Shown here: piece after piece, positions 41,864-50,899 of the stretch
How the letters are laid out: each line of letters opens with the position of its first letter
How positions within the stretch are numbered: the first letter of the stretch is position 1
Assembly (NCBI RefSeq): GCF_000269805.1
Contig: NZ_JH711483.1
Span: 439,808 to 503,807 of the forward strand
DNA length: 64,000 nucleotides
Reading direction: 5' to 3'
Origin: Actinomyces massiliensis 4401292
Lineage (GTDB): Bacteria > Actinomycetota > Actinomycetes > Actinomycetales > Actinomycetaceae
The notes under the pieces: model-generated
Database searches by the model: none
Told to the model about the DNA's origin: nothing
The model's input: the letters and a program-made list of their open reading frames with translations, nothing else
Program-made: the position numbers and the translations under genes

Positions 41864-43140
41864 GCGAAAGAGGAAAAAGAAGAGGAGGTCAGCCACCAGC
41901 AGCCCGCCGCGACCACCGCCATGAGCGCCAGCACCCACAGCCCGGGCCGCACGAGCTCCCACACGAAGAGCGTGCCGAACACGGGAGCGCGCTGGGTCAT
42001 GGCCAGGACCGCCCCCGCTCCCACCAGTGCGAGCGCCGGCACGCTCGCGTCCCAGCCCGCCAGACCCGCCAGTCCCGCCGCCGCGGCCCCCGCGCTGCCG
42101 CCCAGGGCGAAGGACGGCGCCAGCAGCCCGCCCGTGGCCCCCGCTCCCAGCGTCAGCCCGGTCAGTACCGGCTTGAGCACCATGACGCCGCCCAGCGCCA
42201 CCAGCGCCGCCCCCGTCGTCGGCGATGCCAGCGCCGCCTCCAGGGCGTCCCGACCATTGCCCGGCAGGACGGGCAGCCACAGCGACGCCGCGCCCGTGAG
42301 CAGGCCCGCCGCAGCGATGCCCGGCGGGAGTGCCCAGCTGTTCGGGAGCCTGTGTGCCTTGAACCAGCCCCACAGTCTGCGTGCGCCCACGCCGAGCGCC
42401 ATGAGCCCCGGCGCCATCGCCAGCGCCGTCAGCACTGTGGCGGCCGTTGGCCCGCTCACCGTCACCTCGAAGGTCGGCAGGCCGCGGGAGTGCAGCCACG
42501 AGACGACCGTCGCGATCGCACTCACCGGCAGCGCCAGCCACACCCCGCGGCGCCGCGCCCCCGCCGTCAGGGTGATCTCGACGGCGAACGCCGCCCCGCC
42601 CAACGGCACGTTGTACATCGCTGCCAGACCGGCTCCTGCCGCCGCGGCGACGAGCAGGGTCGTGGTGCCGGCCTCCAACCCCAACCACCGCGCCAGCCGG
42701 GCGGCGACGGCGCCCGACATGAGGCGCGGCGCCCCTTCACGACCCACGGAGTTGCCGGCGCCCACGACGAGGACCTGCAGCGCGCCGTCGGCGAAGGGAC
42801 GCGTCAGCCCCATTCGCGCCGCCGCGGTTCCTGAGCCGTCCGCCACGGCGTCCTCAACGCCGACCACACCGCCGGTGGCCCGCTCCCACCACCACAGCGC
42901 CCCCGCCGCAGCACCGCCGAGGGCGGGTGCGAGCACGCGACGCCACGGCGGAGCGGCCTCGACCCGCTCAGGCAGCGTCCCCTCAGCGATCCCGTAGAAG
43001 AGCCACTCGAAACCCTCGAGAAGGTAGGCCATGGCGATGCCGATCAGCCCGGCCGCCGTGCCCGCCAGCACGACGGCGATCACAAGGCGAGCCGTCCGAC
43101 CCGCGCGGCCGCGCGGCGAAGGAGGGGGTGGGGGTGTCAT
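41827..43140 (-). CDS. ClC-family chloride channel/antiporter
   Basis: A 437-aa membrane protein with about 10-12 helices. The ClC signature segments are GNSVGREGAPRLMSGAVAARLARWLGL (the G-x-E-G-P-like selectivity helix, here REGAP), AGAGLAAMYNVPLGGAAFAVEI, and LTLGAGATGGLLAPSFALGG. It moves chloride or fluoride, perhaps for acid resistance; the E that gates proton exchange sits in GREGAP, so an antiporter is possible. The ATG at 43140 is preferred over an upstream start that adds a non-conserved 45-residue leader. The last residues (AEIGRSPRRDRS) are translated from the intergenic 22-bp repeat. Confidence 0.88.
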   Translation of the reverse strand: MTPPPPPSPRGRAGRTARLVIAVVLAGTAAGLIGIAMAYLLEGFEWLFYGIAEGTLPERVEAAPPWRRVLAPALGGAAAGALWWWERATGGVVGVEDAVADGSGTAAARMGLTRPFADGALQVLVVGAGNSVGREGAPRLMSGAVAARLARWLGLEAGTTTLLVAAAAGAGLAAMYNVPLGGAAFAVEITLTAGARRRGVWLALPVSAIATVVSWLHSRGLPTFEVTVSGPTAATVLTALAMAPGLMALGVGARRLWGWFKAHRLPNSWALPPGIAAAGLLTGAASLWLPVLPGNGRDALEAALASPTTGAALVALGGVMVLKPVLTGLTLGAGATGGLLAPSFALGGSAGAAAAGLAGLAGWDASVPALALVGAGAVLAMTQRAPVFGTLFVWELVRPGLWVLALMAVVAAGCWWLTSSSFSSFAEIGRSPRRDRS

Positions 43141-43413
43141 CGGGGAGACGATATGACGAGACCGCCTCGCGGCGCTCCTGCATCGGCCCCAGGCGGTAGC
43201 GCCGAGGCCCAAGGATGCCAAGGCTGCCAAGACGGCCAAGGCTGCTCGAATCAGCGGGCCCTTGCACCCTCGCACGGCGTCAGGGACTAGTATTCAGCGC
43301 GTCCCCGCGGTACTGCGGTCGTATGCGGGGCCCGCCGTCGGGCCTCATCAGTCGGGCTGGTGGACTCGGTCCGATCACGGCCCCGCCGTTGCTCCCTCAA
43401 CCTCGGAAGTCCC

Positions 43414-45147
43414 ATGCTCGTCAGTCTTCTGCGCACCCATCTGCGCCCCTACCGGACCCTGCTGGCGGGGGTCCTCATCCTGCAGATCGTGCAGGTGATG
43501 GCCTCCCTCTACCTGCCGAACCTCAATGCCAGAATCATCGACACCGGTCTCGCGCAAGGCGATACCGGCTATATCTGGCGCATCGGCGCCCTCATGCTCG
43601 GCGTCTCCGTGCTCCAGGGCGCGGGCACCATCGGGGCCACCTGGCTGGCGGCCCGCTCGGCGCTGGGCATGGGACGCGATCTGCGCGCTCTCATCTTCCG
43701 GCGGGTCGGAGACTTCTCCGAGCGGGAGGTCTCCGTCTTCGGGGCGGGCTCCCTGATCACCCGTACCACCAACGACGTTCAACAGGTCCAGATGCTCGTG
43801 CTCATGAGCTGCACCATGCTGGTGACCGCGCCGCTGCTCGCCGTCGGCGGCGTCGTCATGGCGGTGACTCACGCCCCCTCCCTGTCCTGGCTCATCGCGG
43901 TGGCCGCGCCCGTGATCCTCCTGGTCGTGGGCTCGACCGTGCGGCGCATGGTTCCGCTGTTCCGCTCTTTCCAGGAGCGCCTGGACACCATCAACCGCGT
44001 GCTGCGCGAGCAGCTGACCGGGATCCGCGTCGTGCGCGCCTTCGTGCGCGAGCAGGCGGAGACCGAGCGCTTCGAGGAGGCCAATCGGGACATCTCCCGG
44101 GTGGGGGAGAGAGTCGGCCAGCTGTTCGTCTTCCTGTTCCCGGCGACCATCCTGGTGCTGGACGTGACCATGACCGGCGTCGTCTGGTTCGGCGGCCATC
44201 AGGTGGGGGCGGGCCAGGTGGAGGTCGGCACGCTCGTCGCCTTCATGAGCTACCTGCTGCAGATTCTCATGGGCATCGTCATGGCCAGCTTCATGACCAT
44301 GAGCATCCCGCGCGCCGCCGTATGCGCCGAGCGCATCAGCGAGGTCCTCGCCACCGATCCCTCCCTGACCGTGGCCTCCGACGCCGTCTCGGACTTCCCC
44401 CGGCCGGGCACCGTGGAGATGCGCGACGTCGCCTTCACCTACCCCGGCGCCGAGGAGCCCGTCCTGACAGGGATCTCCTTCACCGCCGGTCCCGGGCAGA
44501 CGGTCGCCGTCGTCGGCTCGACCGGTTCGGGCAAGACGACCCTGGTCAATCTCCTTCCCCGGCTCCTGGATGCCTCCGACGGCCGGGTGCTGGTCGGCGG
44601 CACGGATGTGCGCCGTGCCGAGCCCGAGGCCCTGTGGGCCCAGCTGGGGTTGGTGCCGCAGAAGCCCTTCCTCTTCGCCGGCACTGTCGCCTCCAATCTG
44701 CGTCTTGGGCGCGAGGAGGCCACCGATGAGGAGCTGTGGGAGGCCCTTGAGATCGCCCAGGCGCGCGACTTCGTGACCGAGATGGATGGCGGGCTCGAGG
44801 CGCCCATCGCCCAGGGCGGTACGAACGTCTCCGGCGGGCAGCGCCAGCGCCTGGCCATCGCCCGCGCCCTCGTACGCCGCCCGGCGGTGCTCGTCTTCGA
44901 CGACTCCTTCTCCGCCCTGGACGTCGCCACCGATTCCCGTCTGCGTGCGGCCCTGCGCCCGGCCACGACGGGGATCACCAAGATCATCGTCGCCCAGCGC
45001 GTCTCGACGATCACCGACGCCGATCTCATCCTCGTCCTGGATGAGGGCAGGCTCGCGGCCAAGGGCACGCACGACGAGCTGCTGGACACCAGCAGGACCT
45101 ACCGAGAGATCGTCACCTCCCAGCTCGGAAGCGAGGCCGCCGCATGA
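43414..45147 (+). CDS. Heterodimeric ABC exporter subunit, degenerate ATP site
   Basis: A 577-aa ABC exporter half-transporter: transmembrane domain (about 1-310, six helices) and nucleotide-binding domain. Walker A is VGSTGSGKTTL (about 367-377), the Q-loop is LVPQKP, and the signature is VSGGQRQRL. Walker B is AVLVFDDSFSALD, in which the catalytic Glu is replaced by Asp. That substitution marks the non-catalytic member of heterodimers such as TmrAB, EfrCD or BmrCD. The partner overlaps by 4 nt. The start at 43414 fits MLVSLLRTHLRPYR. Likely substrates are drugs, peptides or lipids, unresolved. Confidence 0.93.
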   Translation: MLVSLLRTHLRPYRTLLAGVLILQIVQVMASLYLPNLNARIIDTGLAQGDTGYIWRIGALMLGVSVLQGAGTIGATWLAARSALGMGRDLRALIFRRVGDFSEREVSVFGAGSLITRTTNDVQQVQMLVLMSCTMLVTAPLLAVGGVVMAVTHAPSLSWLIAVAAPVILLVVGSTVRRMVPLFRSFQERLDTINRVLREQLTGIRVVRAFVREQAETERFEEANRDISRVGERVGQLFVFLFPATILVLDVTMTGVVWFGGHQVGAGQVEVGTLVAFMSYLLQILMGIVMASFMTMSIPRAAVCAERISEVLATDPSLTVASDAVSDFPRPGTVEMRDVAFTYPGAEEPVLTGISFTAGPGQTVAVVGSTGSGKTTLVNLLPRLLDASDGRVLVGGTDVRRAEPEALWAQLGLVPQKPFLFAGTVASNLRLGREEATDEELWEALEIAQARDFVTEMDGGLEAPIAQGGTNVSGGQRQRLAIARALVRRPAVLVFDDSFSALDVATDSRLRAALRPATTGITKIIVAQRVSTITDADLILVLDEGRLAAKGTHDELLDTSRTYREIVTSQLGSEAAA

Positions 45148-47183
45148 GTACTGCTGATTCCGCCGCCCCCACCACTCCTGCCGGCGTCGATGAGCTCAGC
45201 GAGGAGGATCTCGCGCTGGCGGCCAGCGCCCAAGCCTCCTCTGACGACTGGAGCGCCGGACCGCCTCCGGGCAAGGCCAATGCCTTCTGGCCCTCCTTCA
45301 CCCGCATGCTCGCACTTCTGGCTCCCTTCAGGATCCAACTCGCGGTGGCGGGGCTCGCGTCCGTCGTCTCCGTCGTGCTGGCCGTGATCGCCCCCAAAGT
45401 CCTGGGCCGTGCCACCAACATCGTCTTCGAGGGCGCCATCAGCTCCCGCCTGCCGGCGGGCGCGACCAAGGAGCAGGCGATCGAGAGCCTGATCGCCTCG
45501 GGCCACGGCGAGATGGCGGACATGGTCCGCGCCATGGATCTCCTGCCCGGCGCGGGCATCGATTACGGCGCTCTGGGCCGGGTCCTGCTGCTCGCCCTGG
45601 CGGTCTACATCGGTTCGGCCGTGCTGTCCTGGCTCGAGGGCTTCATCCTCAACCGCATCACGATCAGGGCGATGCTCCGGCTGCGCGCAGACGTCGAGGC
45701 CAAGATCCACCACTTGCCGCTGTCCTACTTCGACCGCGTCCAGCGCGGCGAACTGCTCAGCCGCGTCACCAACGACATCGACAACATCACCAACACGCTT
45801 CAGCAGTCGCTGTCCGGCGCGCTGAGGGCCATTCTGACCGTGCTCGGGGTGGTGGCCATGATGCTGTCGATCTCGTGGAAGCTGACCCTGGCGGCGCTGG
45901 TCATCCTGCCGCTCATGGCCGTCATGTTCGGTGTCATCGGGCCGCGCTCCCAGAAGGCCTTCACCGTGCAGTGGGCCAAGACCGGGCGTTTGAACGTGCG
46001 TGTCGAGGAGTCCTTCTCCGGTCACGCCCTGGTGCGCACCTACGGTCGTATGCGGGACTCGCGCGAGAGGTTCGACGCCGAGAACGAGGAGCTCTACCGC
46101 GCCGGCCTGCGCGCCCAGTTCCTGTCCGGCCTCATGATGCCGATCATGCAGGTCATCGGGAATCTGGCCTATGTCGTGATCGCGGTCCTCGGCGGGTTCA
46201 TGGTCGCGGGCGGCAGCCTGCGCCTGGGCGACGTGCAGGCGTTCATCCAGTACTCCCAGCAGTTCTCCCAGCCCCTGGGGGAGCTCGGCGGGATGGCCAC
46301 CGCCGTCCAGTCCGGCACGGCCAGCGCCGAGCGGGTCTTCGAGCTTCTCGACGCCGAGGAGGAGCGCCCCGATGACGTCAATGATGCGGGCTCGGCGCCC
46401 CAGGAGGCACCGAGGCCCGCGCACGGCGGAGTGATCGAGATGGACCGCGTCCGCTTCTCCTACGACCCCGACGTCGAGCTCATCCGCGACCTGTCGCTGC
46501 GCGTCGAGCCCGGCCAGACTGTCGCCATCGTGGGGCCCACGGGGGCCGGCAAGACCACCCTGGTCAACCTCCTCATGCGCTTCTACGACGTCGATGGCGG
46601 TCGCATCACCCTCGACGGCGTGGACATTTCCGCCATGCGCAGGCGCGACGTGCGGGCGCGCACCGGCATGGTGCTGCAGGACCCGTGGCTCTTCCAGGGC
46701 ACGATACGCGAGAACATCCGCTACGGGCGTCCCGGCGCCTCGGACGAGGAGGTGGAGGCGGCCGCGCGCGCCTGCTACGTCGACCACACCGTGCGGGCGC
46801 TGCCCGAGGGCTACGAGACGGTCCTGGAGGAGGAGGCCGCCAATATCTCGGCCGGCGAGCGTCAGCTGCTCACCATCGCCAGGGCCTTCATCGCGGATCC
46901 CGCCGTCCTCATCCTGGACGAGGCCACCAGTTCGGTTGACACGCGAACCGAGCTCCTGGTGCAGCGGGCCATGGGGGCGTTGCGGCGTGGCCGCACGAGC
47001 TTCGTCATCGCCCACCGTCTGTCCACCATCCGCGACGCGGACACGATCCTGGTCATGGAGCGTGGCGACATCGTCGAGCAGGGCAGCCATGCAGAGCTGT
47101 TGGAGCGCGGCGGCACCTATGCGCGCCTTCATGCCGCGCAGTTCGCCCGCGCTCTGGCTGAGAACGAGAGTGCGCCGGACTGA
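45144..47183 (+). CDS. Heterodimeric ABC exporter subunit, catalytic
   Basis: A 679-aa half-transporter co-translated with the upstream gene (ATGA overlap). It has a hydrophilic N-terminal tail of about 50 residues. A long extracytoplasmic loop-like insertion between the first helices (about 95-140: ISSRLPAGATKEQAIESLIASGHGEMADMVRAMDLLPG) is typical of this actinobacterial ABC group. The nucleotide-binding domain has Walker A GPTGAGKTTLV, Q-loop MVLQDPWLF, signature ISAGERQLL (non-canonical against LSGGQ) and complete Walker B AVLILDEATSSVD with the catalytic Glu. Together they form one exporter with a single competent ATP site. Confidence 0.93.
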   Translation: MSTADSAAPTTPAGVDELSEEDLALAASAQASSDDWSAGPPPGKANAFWPSFTRMLALLAPFRIQLAVAGLASVVSVVLAVIAPKVLGRATNIVFEGAISSRLPAGATKEQAIESLIASGHGEMADMVRAMDLLPGAGIDYGALGRVLLLALAVYIGSAVLSWLEGFILNRITIRAMLRLRADVEAKIHHLPLSYFDRVQRGELLSRVTNDIDNITNTLQQSLSGALRAILTVLGVVAMMLSISWKLTLAALVILPLMAVMFGVIGPRSQKAFTVQWAKTGRLNVRVEESFSGHALVRTYGRMRDSRERFDAENEELYRAGLRAQFLSGLMMPIMQVIGNLAYVVIAVLGGFMVAGGSLRLGDVQAFIQYSQQFSQPLGELGGMATAVQSGTASAERVFELLDAEEERPDDVNDAGSAPQEAPRPAHGGVIEMDRVRFSYDPDVELIRDLSLRVEPGQTVAIVGPTGAGKTTLVNLLMRFYDVDGGRITLDGVDISAMRRRDVRARTGMVLQDPWLFQGTIRENIRYGRPGASDEEVEAAARACYVDHTVRALPEGYETVLEEEAANISAGERQLLTIARAFIADPAVLILDEATSSVDTRTELLVQRAMGALRRGRTSFVIAHRLSTIRDADTILVMERGDIVEQGSHAELLERGGTYARLHAAQFARALAENESAPD

Positions 47184-47363
47184 AGCTGACTCGCTGACTC
47201 GCTGAATAGCAGCCGGGCTGTGCTGCTTGCTCTGCTTACTCCGCTTGCTACTTACTACGCCTCTTTGATCCTTACTGGATGGGGAAGAGGAGCGTGCTCA
47301 AGGGGGAAGGAGCGTAGTGAGCGCGGGTAAGCGCAGGTAAGCGTCATGGGCGTAGCTATCGCG

Positions 47364-49691
47364 TCACTCGGAGGGCGCCGCTGCGGCGCTCACCGCCGCG
47401 CCGAAGTCGGGGATGTCCTCCATGGGGATGACGCCGCTGTTCTGGCTGACCAGGCTGATGGCCTCGCGCAGCCCCATCCACCACTGATGGAGGGGCCTGC
47501 GCGAAGCCAGGTCCAGTTCGTCGTTCATGCGCTCCAGCCGGTGGTGGGAGATCCGTCCGCCCGTCAGGCCCACATAGCTGGAGTGGTAGGTGCCCGCCTC
47601 CAGCTGCTCCGCAAGCAGATCCAGGGCGTGGGCTACGAGCTTGGTGGCCATGATGCGGTCGAAGGCGGACGGGTCCCCGCCCTGCTGCAGGTGGCCGATC
47701 GCCGCATGGCGCACGTCGTACAGGCCGTGCCCCTCCTGGGAGAAGATCTTGGCGAGCACATCCAGGGTGTAGTTCTTGCTCGCCCGCTCGTTGCGGATCA
47801 CCAGGTAGAGCTGGCGGCCCGAGCGGAAGGAGTCCACCATGCGCGCTGAATCCTGGGCCAATTGGGCCAGTGTGAGGCCGTCCTCGTTGAGGTAGACGCG
47901 CTCGGCGCCGGTGGCGATACCGCTCATGAGGGCGAGGTATCCGCACTTGCGGCCCATCGACTCGGCCACGAAGCAGCGGTGGGAGGCGGCCGCCGACTGC
48001 TTGATCGAGTCCAGCGCACCCACGGCGTTGTTCAGGGCGGTGTCCGCTCCGATGCTCAGCTCGCTGCCCGGCAGGTTGTTGTCGATCGAGGCGGGCACGC
48101 AGATGATCGGGATCTTGAAGGCGGGGTAGCGGTCCCGCTCCGAGACCAGCTCGTATGCGGACAAGTAGGCGTTGAACCCGCCGATGATGAGCAGGGCGTC
48201 GATTCGGTGGGATTCGATGGCGCGTCCCAACGAGTAGAGTTGCTCGATGGTGGGGATTTCGCGCCGCGTGCCCAGCTCGGCGCCGCCGTCGCCCACCCAG
48301 CCCTCGACGTCGTCCCAGCTCAGCTCTCGCACGTCGCCGTCCAGGAGGCCGGGGAAGCCCCCGTAGACCCCGAGCATGGTGAAGTCGTGATCCAGGCCGA
48401 GGCGCACTGCCGCTCGCGCCGCCGTGTTCATGCCGGGGGCGAGACCGCCCGCGTGGATGATGGCGACCCGCTTGGACTCCGCGCTCGGCGACTGGTCCGA
48501 GGCGGCGTCGGGGTCGAGCTCGGGGGGAGTGGACATGGTCTCGAAGATCCGCAGCATCTCCCCGAAGCTCGCGCCGCGGGCGGCCACCGCCCCCTCGTAG
48601 TCCCCGCTGGCGACGAGGTCTTTGACGGCGCGGGTGGCGCGGATCTGCTCCATCATGGGCAGACGGCTGATGCGGTTGTGTCGCTCGGCGATGATGACCG
48701 GCTCGGACTCCGGGGTGGCGGTGACCGCCTCGTGGGCGGCCGCGCAGCCAAGCAGCGTCGACATCCACCGGTCGTAGGCGCTCGGCTTACCACCGCGCTG
48801 AACATGGCCGAGGATCGTGACGCGGGCGTCCTCGCCCAGCCGTTCGGACAGGACGCGCTTGACGTCGTCGGCGGAGATGGGGTTGCCGGATCGGTCGGTG
48901 GCGCCCTCGGCGACGACGACCATGGACTCGCGGCGCCCGGCCTCACGGCCCTTGGCGAGTTTGCGGCACATGTCCTCCTCCCAGCCGCCGGCGGGCGGGA
49001 GCTCGGGCACCAGCACGTAGTCGCACCCTCCGGCGACGGCGGCCATGAGCGCGAGGTAGCCGCAGTGCCGTCCCATGACCTCGATGATGAAGGTGCGCTG
49101 GTGGGAGGCGGCGGTCGAGGAGATGTCGTCGATCGCCTCGAGGATGCGATGCAGGGCGGAGTCCGTGCCGATGGTCATGTCGGCGCCGACGAGGTCGTTG
49201 TCGATGCTCCCGACCAGGCCGGTCACCATGAGCGCGGGGTGGGCGGCGGCCTTCTCGGGCGAGATCTCGCCGCGCTCGGCCAGCTCGGCGACGAGTCCGG
49301 GCCAGTTCGTGCGGAATGCGTCGGTGCCGGTGAGCGAGCCGTCTCCGCCGATGACGACAAGACGGTCGATGTCGTGCTCCAGGAGGTTGCGGGCGGCGGC
49401 CAGCTGCCCGTCGCGCTCGCGGAACTCCGCGGAGCGGGCGGTGCCGATGACCGTGCCGCCGCGGTGGAGGATCGAGCCGACCGAGTCCCAGTTGAGCGGG
49501 CGGATGCTGTCGCCTCCGGCGACGGCGCCGGCCCACCCCTCCATGACGGCGTAGGGCTGGGCGCCCATGCGCAGGGCTGCCCGGACGACGGCGCGCACGG
49601 CGGCGTTCATCCCCTGCGCGTCACCGCCGGACGTCAGGACACCGATCCTCACCGGTGCGTCAGTAGGGGCGTTGGCGGGCGCGGCGGTCAT
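47364..49691 (-). CDS. pfkA: Fused double-domain 6-phosphofructokinase, eukaryote-like layout
   Basis: At 775 aa this is two PFK domains in tandem; ordinary bacterial PfkA is about 320-350 aa. The N-half (about 15-390) is catalytic: LTSGGDAQGMNAAVRA, IGGDGSLTGTD (Gly, not Asp, in GGDGS marks ATP rather than pyrophosphate use), GLVGSIDNDLVGADMTIGTD (base Asp retained), MGRHCGYLAL. The C-half (about 400-775) has lost these: HAGGLAPGMNTAARAAV, IGGFNAYLSAY in place of GGDGS, and ASIDNNLPGSE with Asn for the second Asp. It is therefore probably allosteric, as in animal and fungal PFKs. The ATG at 49691 has GAGAGGGAC upstream. Confidence 0.92.
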   Translation of the reverse strand: MTAAPANAPTDAPVRIGVLTSGGDAQGMNAAVRAVVRAALRMGAQPYAVMEGWAGAVAGGDSIRPLNWDSVGSILHRGGTVIGTARSAEFRERDGQLAAARNLLEHDIDRLVVIGGDGSLTGTDAFRTNWPGLVAELAERGEISPEKAAAHPALMVTGLVGSIDNDLVGADMTIGTDSALHRILEAIDDISSTAASHQRTFIIEVMGRHCGYLALMAAVAGGCDYVLVPELPPAGGWEEDMCRKLAKGREAGRRESMVVVAEGATDRSGNPISADDVKRVLSERLGEDARVTILGHVQRGGKPSAYDRWMSTLLGCAAAHEAVTATPESEPVIIAERHNRISRLPMMEQIRATRAVKDLVASGDYEGAVAARGASFGEMLRIFETMSTPPELDPDAASDQSPSAESKRVAIIHAGGLAPGMNTAARAAVRLGLDHDFTMLGVYGGFPGLLDGDVRELSWDDVEGWVGDGGAELGTRREIPTIEQLYSLGRAIESHRIDALLIIGGFNAYLSAYELVSERDRYPAFKIPIICVPASIDNNLPGSELSIGADTALNNAVGALDSIKQSAAASHRCFVAESMGRKCGYLALMSGIATGAERVYLNEDGLTLAQLAQDSARMVDSFRSGRQLYLVIRNERASKNYTLDVLAKIFSQEGHGLYDVRHAAIGHLQQGGDPSAFDRIMATKLVAHALDLLAEQLEAGTYHSSYVGLTGGRISHHRLERMNDELDLASRRPLHQWWMGLREAISLVSQNSGVIPMEDIPDFGAAVSAAAAPSE

Positions 49692-49965
49692 CGATGTCCC
49701 TCTCTCGTGGTCCGGCTGGTCCGGTGCCCTCATTGTCTCCCGCCAGTGGGGTCTGCGTCACGTGGACGACGGCGCTTCTTGCGGTGAGGCGGGTGGTTTC
49801 GGGGAGGGGGTGAGGCGGGTTCGGCCTGCCTCGGCATCGACGGCGGTCGGCCTCATGAGTGTGCTTTTCTCGCAACCGCCTCTGGGACGCGGAGCGAGTG
49901 GAGAAAAGCGCGTGCACGCGCGAAAGTGTGTTCTGGAGTCCTCGAACTGCCCTAGAGTCGGAGCC

Positions 49966-50271
49966 CTAGAGCCGCGGGCCGTCTCCCTGGCGGTAGCCGA
50001 ACCATGCTGCCGCTGCTCGGCGCATGCTATCGGTGAGCTTGGAGTAGGGCAGTGGGGTCTTGCCCTCCTCGCGCACGGCGTCCTCGATGGTGTCGCGCAC
50101 GAGCCACACGTCGGCCGGGTCCATCACCGCGTTGACCTCGAGTGCGGCCTGGAACCGTTCCGGAGGCAGACCGGTACGTTCTCGCACCTGCGCCCGGGTG
50201 AGGCCGGTCAGGGCGAGATTGTTGTCGAGCTCGCGAGCGGTGGTTTCGCGTTCGCGGCGGTTCAGGCTCAT
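49966..50271 (-). CDS. DUF2316 family protein
   Basis: A 101-aa protein from the ATG at 50271: SLNRRERETTARELDNNLALTGLTRAQVRERTGLPPERFQAALEV, then DPADVWLVRDTIEDAVREEGKTPLPYSKLTDSMRRAAAAWFG. This is the DUF2316 family of small predicted HTH proteins found in Gram-positives. The TRAQVRERTGLPPERFQAAL portion looks like the helix-turn-helix. Function is unknown. It is transcribed in the same direction as pfkA, but 274 nt apart. Confidence 0.82.
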   Translation of the reverse strand: MSLNRRERETTARELDNNLALTGLTRAQVRERTGLPPERFQAALEVNAVMDPADVWLVRDTIEDAVREEGKTPLPYSKLTDSMRRAAAAWFGYRQGDGPRL

Positions 50272-50308
50272 GATGCTGATGCTACTCGTGATACTGCCTG
50301 GTCGCCTG

Positions 50309-50426
50309 CGTCCTCGAGTGCCGTCCATGTGGATCGGCGGAGGCCGACGCGGAGCCGCGTAGGTCGACGTATACCGGCATAGGCCGGCATGGGCCGGCAT
50401 GGGCCGATGGGCGGCACTCGAGGACG
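50309..50426. repeat. Nested inverted and decamer repeats upstream of DUF2316
   Basis: CGTCCTCGAGTGCCG (50309-50323) and its exact complement (50412-50426) enclose 88 nt. Inside are GGCCGACGCGGAGCCGCGTAGGTCG-like inverted segments and three CCGGCAT(A/G)GG decamers in tandem near 50374-50404. It lies between the VOC stop and the DUF2316 start, both on minus. It may be a structured leader or terminator. Confidence 0.55.
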
Positions 50427-50454
50427 ATGGGGTGTGGCGAGGCGGGATCGGGCG

Positions 50455-50823
50455 TCAGGACTTGTCGTGAACGGTGATCGCGTAGCCGTCGGGATCGGCG
50501 AAGGTGAAGGTGAGGCCGAAGGGGCCGGGCTCCGGGGCCCGCAGTACGGTGACCCCCGCTTCGCTCAAGGATTCGTGCAGTTCGGCTACGGCGTCGCAGT
50601 GCATCCACAGTGCCACTCCCAGTCCGGGCTGTCCCCCGGCGTCGAGCTCGACACCGGGAAGCGGCTCGCGCACCGCGAAGGGAATGGGGGCGGTGTCGAA
50701 GACAACCGCGCCAGGAGGTGCGGCGGGGAGTCTGCGCAGCTTGAGCTGCGACTCGTAGAACTGCGCCGACCTGCCCAGATCGCGGACCTGCAGGGCGATG
50801 AAATCAGGGCCGGAGACTGTCAT
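50455..50823 (-). CDS. VOC (glyoxalase/bleomycin-resistance-like) protein
   Basis: A 122-aa vicinal-oxygen-chelate protein. DFIALQVRDLGRSAQFYESQLKL begins the first module; GLGVALWMHCDAVAELHESLSEAGVTVLRAPEPGPFGLTFTFADPDGYAITVHDKS forms the second, with the DPDGY-x-I-T/E-x-H ending. It is divergent from a MarR regulator and separated from it by two strong palindromes, so it is probably the regulated gene. The substrate is unknown; an antibiotic-binding or detoxifying role is possible. Confidence 0.87.
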   Translation of the reverse strand: MTVSGPDFIALQVRDLGRSAQFYESQLKLRRLPAAPPGAVVFDTAPIPFAVREPLPGVELDAGGQPGLGVALWMHCDAVAELHESLSEAGVTVLRAPEPGPFGLTFTFADPDGYAITVHDKS

Positions 50824-50851
50824 GGGATTCCTCTTGTCTCGTTCGTTCTTG

Positions 50852-50899
50852 CATGTCAGGATCCTGACATGTGCGACCGTATGTCATCATACTGACATG
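50852..50899. promoter_or_regulatory. Two ATGTCA/TGACAT MarR operators between divergent VOC and marR
   Basis: CATGTCAGGATCCTGACATG (50852-50871) is a perfect 20-bp palindrome. ATGTCATCATACTGACAT (50881-50898) shares the same ends. The centres are 28 bp apart. The second overlaps the marR ATG, so binding would block both promoters and marR translation initiation or leaderless transcription. Confidence 0.78.

Noticed and set aside
47184-47363. Possible small RNA or terminator after the ABC exporter
   Set aside because: Partial inverted segments (CTTACTACGC and GCGTAGTGAG) exist but the stem is long-looped and mismatched, so no feature was called.
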